A stretch of 64,000 nucleotides of DNA, taken from positions 351,975-415,974 of the forward strand of contig JAZKJM010000001.1 of the NCBI GenBank assembly GCA_040384265.1. The letters run 5' to 3'. Of the stretch, positions 49,771-58,795 are shown piece after piece; position 1 is the first letter of the stretch; every line of letters starts with the position of its first letter. This DNA is from Pseudomonadota bacterium (GTDB taxonomy: Bacteria; Pseudomonadota; Alphaproteobacteria; Rickettsiales; UBA3002). A program made the position numbers and the translations under genes. Below the pieces are notes generated by a model, which saw only the letters and a list, made by a program, of their open reading frames with translations, was not told the origin of the DNA and made no database searches.

Positions 49771-51492
49771 TTACGCTGCAAAGGGCATCGCCCGATCACG
49801 GCCGAGCGTTTTGGACTGATACAGCGCCTTATCAGCCTGCGCGATGAGCGCCGCGCTATCTTCTGCACCCTTCTCCAATCCGCTGATGCCGATACTGACC
49901 GTAATCGCGCGATGCGGCCAGTTTGCCTGACGGATCGTGTCGCGGACACGTTCTGCCGTCTTTATGGCACCCTCAAGCGAGGTTTGCGGCAGAATGATGG
50001 CGAACTCCTCACCGCCATACCGCGCCACGCAATCCGATGGGCGCGCAACTTTCTTGAGCAGCTTGCCCACCTGTTTGAGCACTTCATCCCCGGCAGGATG
50101 CCCGAACGTATCGTTGAACTGCTTAAAGTGATCCACATCCAGCATGATCAGCGATAGCGCACTTTGATACCGCTTGGCCCGCGAATACTCCTGGGTGATG
50201 CATTCCTGGAAAAAACGGTGGTTCTTCAGCCCGGTCATGCCATCCGTATCCGCCCGCGCGATGAGTGCGGTTTTGTCGGATTCAAGTTGGGTTTTCTGCT
50301 CGATAAGCAACTGGTTACTCTCACTCAGGCTCTGGTGCGAATCCTGCAGCGCATCCGCCGCCACCGCATCCCGCAAGGTGGCCGAAAGCACCCCCGCCAT
50401 CAGCTGCAGCGTGCTCACCTCTTCTACCGTAAATACATTGGCACGCGCGCAGGCAACCTTCAGCACGCCCACCGTCTCCCCACGCTGCATCAGCGGCACC
50501 ACGATCATGGAGCGCAAGCCCACCTTCCGGCAGGCTTCTTTATCGACCCGATCATCCGTTTCACTATCGTCGCAGCGCAGCGTCGTCGTTGAGGCAATAC
50601 ACAACCCCGACATACTTCCCTGCGCTTTCAGCCGGAACCCGACATACGGCGCCATCGTGCCGCTGGCGGCGCGATAGACCATGTCGTCACCTTCCAGCAT
50701 TTCAATCACCGCGCCATCCGCTTGGGTGATGTACTGGGTGCGCTTGGTAATAACATTCATGGCATTCTGCAGATTCAATCGCTGGCTGATAATATCATGT
50801 TGAATCTCGATCACCTGCTCCATGCGGGCGGCCATGCCTCGTTGCACCGCCGCAGCTTCGCTTTCCAGCGCCAGCAATTGCTCACGCACGCGCGCTTCTT
50901 TACGCATGACCGCATACGCCATCAAAATGCAAAAATAAAGCAACCCAACGCCGGCTAGAATCAACAGACGCGTTTGCAGCACCGTCGCCCGCCAGTGCGC
51001 CACACGCTCGCCCAGCAAGCGCTCTTCTGCCTGACGCATCGTCTCAACAGACTCCGCAATAGAAGCCGCGTTGATTTTGTTTTGATCCAGCGACGAAAGC
51101 GCCGCCGCGCCATCCCCATCATCCTTCTTCTGCGCGAACTGGTTTCTCTGGCTATCGATGGACTGGCGCAACGAAGCGATGCGCGCCAGTTGATCGGGAT
51201 TATCCTTGGTAAGATTCTCAATAACAGCCAGCGTTTGCTCAATATTATGAAAGTGCCGCTTAAAAACATCATGCCCCTCGACAGCATGGATCTGTAGATA
51301 ATCACTACGCAGGGCGCTCACTTCCGCCAGTTGCCCTGACAGCAGCACAAGCTGGTTCAGCACTTCATGGGTATGCGTCACCCACTGCCCCTGCTTCATC
51401 TGCTGCTGGGGAATGGTGTTTGCAATAACGCCCATTGCCCCCATCAGCGTGGTAATCAAAACAAAATTAAAAAAAGGTCGGCGCCAGAACAT
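49771..51492 (-). CDS. Membrane-bound GAF-GGDEF diguanylate cyclase
   Basis: A 573-aa protein: membrane helix 1 (about residues 8-25), a helical periplasmic sensor of about 145 residues (CHASE3-like in layout), membrane helix 2 ([21 protein letters not shown]), a coiled coil, a GAF domain (about 235-385) and a C-terminal GGDEF domain. The active-site motif is GGEEF within [15 protein letters not shown], and [53 protein letters not shown] precedes it. No obvious RxxD inhibitory site five residues upstream was confirmed. It makes cyclic di-GMP in response to an envelope and possibly a ligand signal. Confidence 0.92.
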   Translation of the reverse strand: MFWRRPFFNFVLITTLMGAMGVIANTIPQQQMKQGQWVTHTHEVLNQLVLLSGQLAEVSALRSDYLQIHAVEGHDVFKRHFHNIEQTLAVIENLTKDNPDQLARIASLRQSIDSQRNQFAQKKDDGDGAAALSSLDQNKINAASIAESVETMRQAEERLLGERVAHWRATVLQTRLLILAGVGLLYFCILMAYAVMRKEARVREQLLALESEAAAVQRGMAARMEQVIEIQHDIISQRLNLQNAMNVITKRTQYITQADGAVIEMLEGDDMVYRAASGTMAPYVGFRLKAQGSMSGLCIASTTTLRCDDSETDDRVDKEACRKVGLRSMIVVPLMQRGETVGVLKVACARANVFTVEEVSTLQLMAGVLSATLRDAVAADALQDSHQSLSESNQLLIEQKTQLESDKTALIARADTDGMTGLKNHRFFQECITQEYSRAKRYQSALSLIMLDVDHFKQFNDTFGHPAGDEVLKQVGKLLKKVARPSDCVARYGGEEFAIILPQTSLEGAIKTAERVRDTIRQANWPHRAITVSIGISGLEKGAEDSAALIAQADKALYQSKTLGRDRAMPFAA

Positions 51493-51762
51493 ACAACTTC
51501 ATATCAGGATATTGAACGCGCCATAAATAATAGCATCCCGCTCGTTAAGAAAGCGAATTATGCTATACCTCCATTGAATAAAGCTGGGCTTGGCAGAAAA
51601 ACGTACAGGCAAAGGGCACCATAAACAATGCGAAAGCTCTAAAAAAGGGGTTAGTGGTGCAGCGCCCAGTTGCATTCGCATGCCTTGGTTGGCACGGCAT
51701 CTTATTTTGGCTATGGTTACGCGATAGGGGCGTGAGCATCATGCAGCTCGGGCTTTTCAACC

Positions 51763-53109
51763 ATGGGACAGGCGCACATGATGCAGATACCGCATCCAGA
51801 AACTTCAAGGAAAACTGCCTATCTCGCGGTGCTTGGTTTTCTAACGCTACTCTTTGCGGTGAGGGTTGTCGGCCAGCTCATTCAATACGTGAATCCTACT
51901 GATATACTGCCGCCTTTTGCCGCATGGCAGGGCAGCGCCATCGCCTACCCAGCACTCCTAGCGCTTCAAATCCTGATCCTCACCGCTTGCGGTATCGCCA
52001 TGTGTGCAATCCACAGTGGGCGCGTTTTGCCCAATCCTGCCATCGCGCGATGGCTCTATGTATTAGCCCTGCCGTATTTCCTGGTGATGCTGCTACGCCT
52101 GTTGCTCGGTTTGGGGCCATTACATGAAGTGAGCTGGTTTGCAGCGGGCATCCCGGCGCTCTTCCATTTAGTGCTCGCCGCAATTTTGGTGACACTCGCT
52201 CACTATCACTCGAATATATCGCAGCAATTACGATTCCGGCAAGCGGTGCGCTGGATCATCTATCCCGGTATCATGGCCGCCGTCATCCTTGCCTATTACG
52301 GCCTGATGGCACAGGGTGTCAGCCCTGCGATCAGCAGCTATATGGGCGGCTTGCTCGCAGCCATCATGATCACCATCGCCGAAATCCTGTTGCCCTACCG
52401 ACATGCGTGGAGGCCGACACGACACGACGTGATCCATGACAGTGTGTTCTTGCTGCTGGTTCAGGTGGCGCTTCCCAATGCGCTGACATTGCTGGCAGCG
52501 ATTGGATTGCAACAGTGGGTGGGGCATAGCGGCAGCGCGCTCGATGGATGGTGGCCGCAGCATTACCCGGTATGGATTCAAATGCTGCTCATGATGTTTG
52601 CGGCTGATTTCCTGCGTTACTGGTTGCACCGTGCATTTCATACCCATCATCGGCTCTGGGCGGTGCACGCGGTGCACCATTCAGTCCAAAAGCTTTATTG
52701 GCTCAATGTTGGGCGGTTCCATCCGCTCGATAAAGGGCTGCAATTCCTGGCAGATGTGTTGCCATTCATCTTCCTCGGTGTGCCAGCCGAAGTATTGACG
52801 CTCTATTTCGTCATTTATTCGGTGAAAGGCTTTTTCCAGCACAGCAATGTCGATGTGCGGTTGGGCTGGCTGAATTATATCATCAGCGGGCCAGAATTGC
52901 ACCGCTGGCACCATTCCAGAATCATCCGTGAGTCGAACAGCAATTACGGCAACAATGTGAGCGTGTGGGACTGGCTATTCGGCACTTTTTATTATCCCAA
53001 ATTGCAGGAAGTGTCAGAGCTTGGCCTGTTCAATCGCCAGTACCCCACGGCTTTCCTAAGCCAGATGCGTGCACCGTTCGTGCACGGGCTGGATAAGGAG
53101 GCACCATAA
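51763..53109 (+). CDS. Di-iron fatty acid hydroxylase / sterol desaturase family membrane protein
   Basis: A 448-aa protein with about eight membrane helices and the clustered histidines of the family: HRAFHTHH, HAVHHS and HRWHHSR in the C-terminal half. An in-frame ATG at 51778 with ACAGG upstream may be the real start. The N-terminal half is an extra membrane domain not found in the shortest members. It hydroxylates or desaturates a lipid tail at the inner membrane. The next gene starts directly after its stop, so this is the first gene of a coupled three-gene operon. Confidence 0.85.
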   Translation: MGQAHMMQIPHPETSRKTAYLAVLGFLTLLFAVRVVGQLIQYVNPTDILPPFAAWQGSAIAYPALLALQILILTACGIAMCAIHSGRVLPNPAIARWLYVLALPYFLVMLLRLLLGLGPLHEVSWFAAGIPALFHLVLAAILVTLAHYHSNISQQLRFRQAVRWIIYPGIMAAVILAYYGLMAQGVSPAISSYMGGLLAAIMITIAEILLPYRHAWRPTRHDVIHDSVFLLLVQVALPNALTLLAAIGLQQWVGHSGSALDGWWPQHYPVWIQMLLMMFAADFLRYWLHRAFHTHHRLWAVHAVHHSVQKLYWLNVGRFHPLDKGLQFLADVLPFIFLGVPAEVLTLYFVIYSVKGFFQHSNVDVRLGWLNYIISGPELHRWHHSRIIRESNSNYGNNVSVWDWLFGTFYYPKLQEVSELGLFNRQYPTAFLSQMRAPFVHGLDKEAP

Positions 53110-54609
53110 ATGAGCATATACCAGCAAACGATGGTGCGCCTCCATATGGCCAAGATGGCCATGGGTCCATGGGCGCGCCTCAAACGATATGCGCGCGATC
53201 CTGCGCGCACGCAGGCAGCATTATTACAGCGCATCCTGCGCGCCCATAGCGATACGCAATTCGGTAACCAATACAGATTTCCCACCTTAACCGATGCCCG
53301 TTCTTACACAGCAACCGTGCCCATGCATGACTATGAAGCGCTGCGCCCTTTTATCGACCGGCAAATGCAGGGGCAGGAAGCGATATTAACGGCAGAGTCC
53401 CCATGCCACTACCTGCTGACCAGCGGCACAACAGGCCAACCGAAGCACCTCCCGCTGACTAAAAGTGCCCTGCGGCACCTGCGCGACTGCCAACAGCTAG
53501 CGGCGTATAATCATTTTCGCGAAGCGCCGCTTTTGTTTTCCGGCAGGCTGCTCTCGATGACGGGTGCGGGCACCGAAGGTCATCTGCCCAGCGGTGTGCC
53601 TTATGGCTGCTTATCCGGCGTGTTATTGGATGCGATGACTGGCTTTATGCGGCGTCGCTCCCTCCCCTCTGCCGCCCTCGAACATCGTTACGAAGCGATC
53701 GCGCGCGAAGCGGCAGCCGCGCCCGATATTACTGCTGCAATCACCGCCAACCCATCCAGCTTTCTTCGCCTGAAGGAATGGATGGTGCGCGAAGGTGTCC
53801 TATCTGCAGATAGCAGGCTCGGCGACTTATGGCCCAACCTGCAAGCAATCATCACCTGGACACATGGAAATTGCGCGCCCTATATCCCCGCATTGCGTCA
53901 GGAATTTCCAAACGCAACGATACTGGAAGCCGGTTACCTCGCCAGCGAACTGTATGGCACCATCCCTATCGGTCAAGGCCGGTGCGTCCCCGCACTCGGG
54001 CATTATTTCTTTGAATTTATCGAAGTCAGCGCTTGGGATGAGGGCATCCGCGAAACCCAGTTGCTGCACGCGCTTGAACAGGGGAAGCGCTATTACGTGA
54101 TCGTGACCAGCGAAAGCGGCCTTTACCGCTACTCCATGCACGACATCGTGGAGACAGACGGCATGTTCCAAAACACGCCCTGCCTGCGTTTCGTGCAGAA
54201 AGGCAAGGGCGTCACCAGCGTAACAGGCGAGAAGCTCTATGAGGGCCAGCTATTGCTCGCCATGGAGAAAGTATGGGGCCACACGCCTGATGCGGCCTTC
54301 TTCCTCGCGTTGGCGCACCGCGATCCGGCGCATTACCGCTTGTATGTCGAAAGCCCTCATATACAAGCAGATATGGCTGAGCGCGTGGATGCCGCGCTAG
54401 CGTCGTTCAACATCGAATACAAAGCAAAACGTGACAGCGGCAGGCTGCAACCGTTGCGGCTTATGTCACTTACACGCGGCGCAGGCGAAGCTTACCGGCA
54501 GCATTGCATCGATCACGGCCAGCGCGATGCGCAATGGAAAATAATCCGCCTGCATCATGCCGATGCCTGTCATTTTGATTTCACCCCCTTTCTGCAAGAA
54601 CCATCATGA
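53110..54609 (+). CDS. GH3-family acyl-adenylating amide synthetase
   Basis: A 499-aa protein of the GH3 (auxin-responsive promoter) family: ATP motif HYLLTSGTTGQPKHLPLT (about residues 97-114), ILEAGYLASELYGTIPIG, YRYSMHDIVETDG and FVQKGKGVTSVTGEKLYEGQL. Plant GH3 enzymes join amino acids to carboxylic-acid hormones; bacterial members are less known but include amide-forming enzymes for natural products. The start follows the hydroxylase stop without a gap and the stop overlaps the next ATG. Confidence 0.88.
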   Translation: MSIYQQTMVRLHMAKMAMGPWARLKRYARDPARTQAALLQRILRAHSDTQFGNQYRFPTLTDARSYTATVPMHDYEALRPFIDRQMQGQEAILTAESPCHYLLTSGTTGQPKHLPLTKSALRHLRDCQQLAAYNHFREAPLLFSGRLLSMTGAGTEGHLPSGVPYGCLSGVLLDAMTGFMRRRSLPSAALEHRYEAIAREAAAAPDITAAITANPSSFLRLKEWMVREGVLSADSRLGDLWPNLQAIITWTHGNCAPYIPALRQEFPNATILEAGYLASELYGTIPIGQGRCVPALGHYFFEFIEVSAWDEGIRETQLLHALEQGKRYYVIVTSESGLYRYSMHDIVETDGMFQNTPCLRFVQKGKGVTSVTGEKLYEGQLLLAMEKVWGHTPDAAFFLALAHRDPAHYRLYVESPHIQADMAERVDAALASFNIEYKAKRDSGRLQPLRLMSLTRGAGEAYRQHCIDHGQRDAQWKIIRLHHADACHFDFTPFLQEPS

Positions 54610-55739
54610 AGCTATCCTCACTCACCATGACGCCGCTTACTATTGCGTTCCATGCAGCGTTTCGCCATGCAGGTGCCGAGCGTGCAGAAACAGAAACCGT
54701 GATCGTGAACGCAACCAGCGGCGCCCTTGAAGGCATCGGCGAAGGCTGCCCGCGCAGCTATGTTACCGGTGAATCGGTGGCAAGTGCCCTGGATTTTTTT
54801 GCCGAACACAAGCAAGCAGTGTTGGGGCTGCACTCCCTTGACGACATCCGCGATTTTATCGCTCGTTTCCAGCCAGCAATCGATGCAAACCCGGCGGCAT
54901 GGTGCGCTATTGAACTTGCCTTGCTCGATCTATTCGGCAAAGAGCAGCAGTCGTCGCTCGAGACAGTGCTGGATCTGCCGCCCATCGAGCAGCCATGCCG
55001 CTATTCGGCAATCCTGAGCGCCGGCACCGCTGAAGGTTTCGCCAAACAATTGGCACACTATCAGGCGCAGGGCTTCACCCAATTCAAAATCAAATTGTCA
55101 GGCGATGCCGCGCGCGACGCTGCCTATGTCGCCTGCTTACGCAATGCCGGCATTTCTCCTTCACAGGTGCGCGCGGATGCCAATCGTCTCTGGGTGGATG
55201 CCGCGACAGCCATCGCCTATTTGTCTGGCCTTGATTATGCATTCTGGGCGATTGAAGACCCCCTGCATCGGATGCAGGCAGAGGCCTTGGCCCATATCGC
55301 CCAGTCACGCAATTGCCGCATGATCCTCGATGAATATTTCTTACGCCGCGATCACTTCCTGGACCTTTCGGAAAATGGCCCGTGGATTATCAATGTGCGC
55401 GTCTCAAAAATGGGCGGGTTATTGCGCAGCCTTGCCATTATCCGCCATGCCGTTACGGCAGGCATCCCGGTGATCGTCGGCGCGCAGGTAGGCGAAACCA
55501 GCATCCTGACCCGCGCCGGCATATGCGCCGCCCACGCCTGCAAAGACCAGCTGTTTGCTCAGGAGGGTGCTTTCGGAAACTTTCTGCTAACAGCCGATCC
55601 CTGCATCCCATCCCTCACCTTTGGAAAAGCAGGCATCCTGTCACTACACCCATCCCTAACAAAGCCAGGCCTCGGATTGGAATGGCAGACAGAAAGCCCC
55701 CTCACCCGCTCAGCGCCCGCAGCACCATCAACCAATTAA
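54606..55739 (+). CDS. Enolase-superfamily enzyme (dipeptide epimerase or cycloisomerase type)
   Basis: A 377-aa protein with the muconate-lactonizing/dipeptide-epimerase active site: KIK pair Lys161/Lys163, metal ligands Asp191 (VRADANR), Glu217 (IEDPL) and Asp242 or Glu243 (ILDEY), and Lys268 (RVSKMGG). The capping domain (residues 1-130) is normal. L-Ala-D/L-Glu epimerases share these residues. ATGA overlap with the GH3 gene shows joint translation. With hydroxylase and GH3 partner, it could epimerise or cyclise an amino-acid conjugate; substrate unknown. Confidence 0.85.
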   Translation: MKLSSLTMTPLTIAFHAAFRHAGAERAETETVIVNATSGALEGIGEGCPRSYVTGESVASALDFFAEHKQAVLGLHSLDDIRDFIARFQPAIDANPAAWCAIELALLDLFGKEQQSSLETVLDLPPIEQPCRYSAILSAGTAEGFAKQLAHYQAQGFTQFKIKLSGDAARDAAYVACLRNAGISPSQVRADANRLWVDAATAIAYLSGLDYAFWAIEDPLHRMQAEALAHIAQSRNCRMILDEYFLRRDHFLDLSENGPWIINVRVSKMGGLLRSLAIIRHAVTAGIPVIVGAQVGETSILTRAGICAAHACKDQLFAQEGAFGNFLLTADPCIPSLTFGKAGILSLHPSLTKPGLGLEWQTESPLTRSAPAAPSTN

Positions 55740-56015
55740 ATGAATAAATCATTTCTACGCACCACCCTAAAAACCCGTACACATCACTCTCCCGGACCCG
55801 CATTCAAGCAGGCCATGCTTCGGTACGCGCTACTGCATATGGAAAACTGGTGGAGGGAGCAGGATTCGAATAAACACGATAAGCCATTATAATTATTTTA
55901 TAACATACCATGCTAATTTTGCGTTATACCCCATATTGTGCCCCATAGCATGTTTCGCTTGTTAGTAGGAGCTGATTCACTATTTAGCTTGGGATAGCTG
56001 CGCTGCATTTTATTT
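55740..56015. other. Intergenic border of the island
   Basis: No gene. It holds the tRNA fragment above and an AT-rich stretch at 55880-55925. Confidence 0.5.
55848..55870 (-). other. tRNA-Tyr-like 3' end fragment, probable island attachment site
   Basis: The minus strand reads TTCGAATCCTGCTCCCTCC followed by ACCA, the T-arm and acceptor end of an alphaproteobacterial tRNA-Tyr with CCA. No tRNA body lies next to it. It marks a sharp fall in GC content toward the right. Confidence 0.7.
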
Positions 56016-57155
56016 TTAAACTCTGACCACTTTCAGTAGTGGTTCAAAAACATACATTGCCGGTCTACGACCAGAAGATTCTTCCAGAGTTTTTAACAGG
56101 CCATTTGCAAGTAAAGCTCTCGTGAATCTTGCGGCTGTCGATTCAGGGATTCCGCTTGAGTTAGTAAAGTTATTGTTACGGAAATAAGGATTGGTAAAAA
56201 TAAAATCTAACGCAGTAATGTGCCATCGCGTGCCCAATATTTTACCAAATACGGGCTTCATTTCTTCATAAAGTTTTCTAATATTTTCTGCAATGCACAG
56301 ATTGCGAATTGCTTGTGCCTCTAACGCTTCCAAAAAGAATACACACCACGCTGTCCAAGTATCTTTTTCAGAAACAGATTTCATCGAATCGATGTATTGA
56401 TCTTTATGTTCTTCTAGATAGGCACTGATATAAAAATGAGGAGCTGAAATAACTCCTGCAGCCCACATCATTAACGTGATTATCATTCTTCCTACACGTC
56501 CATTCCCGTCTTTAAATGGATGAAGGGCTTCAAATTCTATGTGAGCTATTGCTGTCCGAATAAGAATTTCTTCTTCTCCAGTAGTTATATATTTTATTAA
56601 TTCCTGCATTCCATCGTTCAATTTCTCTTGGCTTACTGGTACAAAGAGAACGTTTCGTTTTGTTTTATCTACAACATAATTTTGTTCTGTTTTATATTGG
56701 CCTGGTGATTTCTCAGCTCCTCTTCCGAATGAGAGTAGTTTTCCGTGCATAGATCGAACTAGCCATTCTGAAATAGGCTTGCCGGCTTCTACTTCTTTCT
56801 GTGCAATTTTGAGGGCCCGTTGATACATGATTGTTTCAACAACCTCTTGCCTGGCATTCGAAGAGTTTTCTTCCATGCCTTCTTTATTGTCTGCCTCGTA
56901 GCGCAGGATTTCATCCATAGTACTAACCGTTCCCTCCATCCTAGAAGAGATAATTGCCTCTTGGTTGCGAAGGGGGGCGATTAGGAATTCACTATTATGC
57001 ATTCCTTTCATCATTTGATCAAAACGCGAAATAGCCGCCGTAGCTTTAGCTAAGGGAGTTACAAGTTTTGAATAGTCGATATTTTGAGGTGGAAACTTAT
57101 CGTAGTGATAATACACCGCTTTCTCTAAGTTTAATTCCGATACAGGAATTGCCAT
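56016..57155 (-). CDS. Fic-domain protein with N-terminal inhibitory motif and C-terminal winged helix
   Basis: A 379-aa protein. Catalytic motif HPFKDGNGRVGR at residues 212-223 is complete. An inhibitory helix with SSRMEG (residues 70-75, Glu74) lies N-terminal, making it a class II Fic protein that AMPylates only when the helix is displaced. The C-terminal 80 residues (ITALDFIFTNPYFRNNNFTNSSGIPESTAARFTRALLANGLLKTLEESSGRRPAMYVFEPLL) form a winged helix of the type that binds DNA. Palindromic operator repeats lie upstream, so autoregulation is likely. AT-rich codon use differs from the left part of the window. Confidence 0.92.
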   Translation of the reverse strand: MAIPVSELNLEKAVYYHYDKFPPQNIDYSKLVTPLAKATAAISRFDQMMKGMHNSEFLIAPLRNQEAIISSRMEGTVSTMDEILRYEADNKEGMEENSSNARQEVVETIMYQRALKIAQKEVEAGKPISEWLVRSMHGKLLSFGRGAEKSPGQYKTEQNYVVDKTKRNVLFVPVSQEKLNDGMQELIKYITTGEEEILIRTAIAHIEFEALHPFKDGNGRVGRMIITLMMWAAGVISAPHFYISAYLEEHKDQYIDSMKSVSEKDTWTAWCVFFLEALEAQAIRNLCIAENIRKLYEEMKPVFGKILGTRWHITALDFIFTNPYFRNNNFTNSSGIPESTAARFTRALLANGLLKTLEESSGRRPAMYVFEPLLKVVRV

Positions 57156-57216
57156 AAGATGCTCACTTTTATATATTTTTTAAAAATACAACTTGATGTT
57201 CAGATCTTAAGCTTAT

Positions 57217-57340
57217 TGAGAACCAAACTTATTAGAGTCTCTAATTAGAACTTCAAAACCCTTTGTCTATTATATTTTATCATTTTTGAGACTCAAAGTT
57301 ATTTGAGCTTGCAAGCTGAGACTCAAAGTTATTTGAGCTT
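57217..57340 (-). promoter_or_regulatory. Tandem palindromic operators upstream of fic
   Basis: Two identical 24-bp units at 57287-57310 and 57317-57340 (period 30 bp), each holding the palindrome CTCAAAGTTATTTGAG; a degenerate third unit lies at 57217-57240 and a partial one near 57358-57370. Three-turn spacing puts the sites on one DNA face. The rest of the 57156-57468 gap is AT-rich and holds no gene. Confidence 0.65.
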
Positions 57341-57468
57341 CTAATTAAAGAGAGTTTAAGACTCAAAAAATTAATTGCATATAATTTTAATTAAGCGGCT
57401 GATTTCAAATAATTATTAAGCGTTCCACAACAGAGTATGAATTCATATTTATCTAACCATTCTAGATT

Positions 57469-58788
57469 CTAGTTCCTTTTAAACTGAAACCAGAATCTTT
57501 TTATCTCCGTATACAGTAGCAGCTGATCATCCTGCGACAATGGCCTGGCATGCATAGTCTCGACACGGGGCAAGTTCATTCTATTAAAGGATTCTCGCAC
57601 ATTAGCCGGGTCTCTGAAAATTGCTTTAAAAACGGTATTCCAATTATCTGTTCTATTAATTACACGCTCATAGTCAGTGAAATCTGCAAAGCAGATAATG
57701 TGGCAAGGCTTTCTTCCAGCTTGCTGGGCCTTCTCTTGTTTCTCACACCAGGAATCATAAAGTCCATTTGGTAGTTTATGCTTAGGCCAATCTTCTCCCC
57801 AAGCTTCTGTCATCGTCTTGTTAATAAAGTTTCGAATTTGAATTTCGAAACGCATTAGCCATAAGTGAGCCTCATTGGTTCTTTGGAATGCAGACCCATC
57901 TTCATTTTCTTCTGGCTCGACAGGTTCTCCAAAGATTTCGACAATAGCTGGCGATGGAATAGGAAGTTCTTCCATGCCCAAACTATTTTCAAAAACAATA
58001 GGTGGAAAATTGGTTAGCTCAGAACGAAACCCTTGTTCAGAATAATAAACTGCTCGAGAATCTAAATTAGAGCCTATGGTCAATGCATTGACATCACGCC
58101 AGTCGCCCAGGTCTGATCTTAGACCAACAGTCAATTCTCTCCCAAAGGGATCAAGCTTTGACACTGCAAACTTAATTCCCTGCAGTTCTGCAAAAGCACT
58201 CGCAGATGAAGCTATATTAAATGTGTTGAGCCAAGGAGAATTCATACCCGCTATTTTAGAAACAAGAGTATCACTAAAAATAGACGCAAATGGTCCCGCA
58301 GCACCAAAACTAGCAGCTAAGGAATCAAATTTACTAATGCTAGGAATTTCGAATTGGCTGTTGAACTTTTCCCAAGCTTTATATGCAGAGGATACCTCAA
58401 AGACTTTTTGTAGCTCCAAATTTCTATCCGATAACTTTTTAAGATCATCTAGAGGTCCAATCACGTTTTTGTGCATTAATAAAGCAGCACCATTTCTTGT
58501 AATAGAATCAAATGCCGCTTGCATATAAACGCCATTAGGCTGGAGGCCCTGAATAGCATCCGTGAACTTTTTTAATGGGAGAATTTTACCTTCACTAATC
58601 CGAGCTAGTGCGCTCTGAGCAGAATTTACTCCCAATAACGGATCAGCCAAATGTTTAGAAATTTTATATGCTGAGCCGCACTCTACATTTAGCAAATCGT
58701 TAAGTTTCGCCGCGCTATTAACGTGCGTATGCAAGGCATTAGTGAGCCTTAGATTTTTAGGTTGATACTTATCTTTTGGCTCGTTCAT
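57469..58788 (-). CDS. Protein with C-terminal Swt1-type HEPN domain
   Basis: A 439-aa protein. The last 140 residues resemble the Swt1 HEPN domain: EAHLWLMRFEIQIRNFINKTMTEAWGEDWPKHKLPNGLYDSWCEKQEKAQQ, then FADFTDYERVINRTDNWNTVFKAIFRDPANVRESFNRMNLPRVETMHARPLSQDD. The RVETMH segment fits the R-x4-H RNase motif. The first 290 residues are unrecognised and mixed helical. It starts seven bases after the stop of a large membrane-protein gene, so the two form a unit. HEPN RNases are common effectors of toxin and anti-phage systems; that role is inferred. Confidence 0.7.
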   Translation of the reverse strand: MNEPKDKYQPKNLRLTNALHTHVNSAAKLNDLLNVECGSAYKISKHLADPLLGVNSAQSALARISEGKILPLKKFTDAIQGLQPNGVYMQAAFDSITRNGAALLMHKNVIGPLDDLKKLSDRNLELQKVFEVSSAYKAWEKFNSQFEIPSISKFDSLAASFGAAGPFASIFSDTLVSKIAGMNSPWLNTFNIASSASAFAELQGIKFAVSKLDPFGRELTVGLRSDLGDWRDVNALTIGSNLDSRAVYYSEQGFRSELTNFPPIVFENSLGMEELPIPSPAIVEIFGEPVEPEENEDGSAFQRTNEAHLWLMRFEIQIRNFINKTMTEAWGEDWPKHKLPNGLYDSWCEKQEKAQQAGRKPCHIICFADFTDYERVINRTDNWNTVFKAIFRDPANVRESFNRMNLPRVETMHARPLSQDDQLLLYTEIKRFWFQFKRN

Positions 58789-58795
58789 TTTTACT

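Noticed and set aside
55848..55870. Complete tRNA gene
   Set aside because: Only the T-arm and acceptor 3' end are present; no anticodon arm or 5' acceptor strand nearby.
57287..57340. CRISPR array
   Set aside because: Only two exact units with a six-base gap and an internal palindrome; no spacers of CRISPR length.
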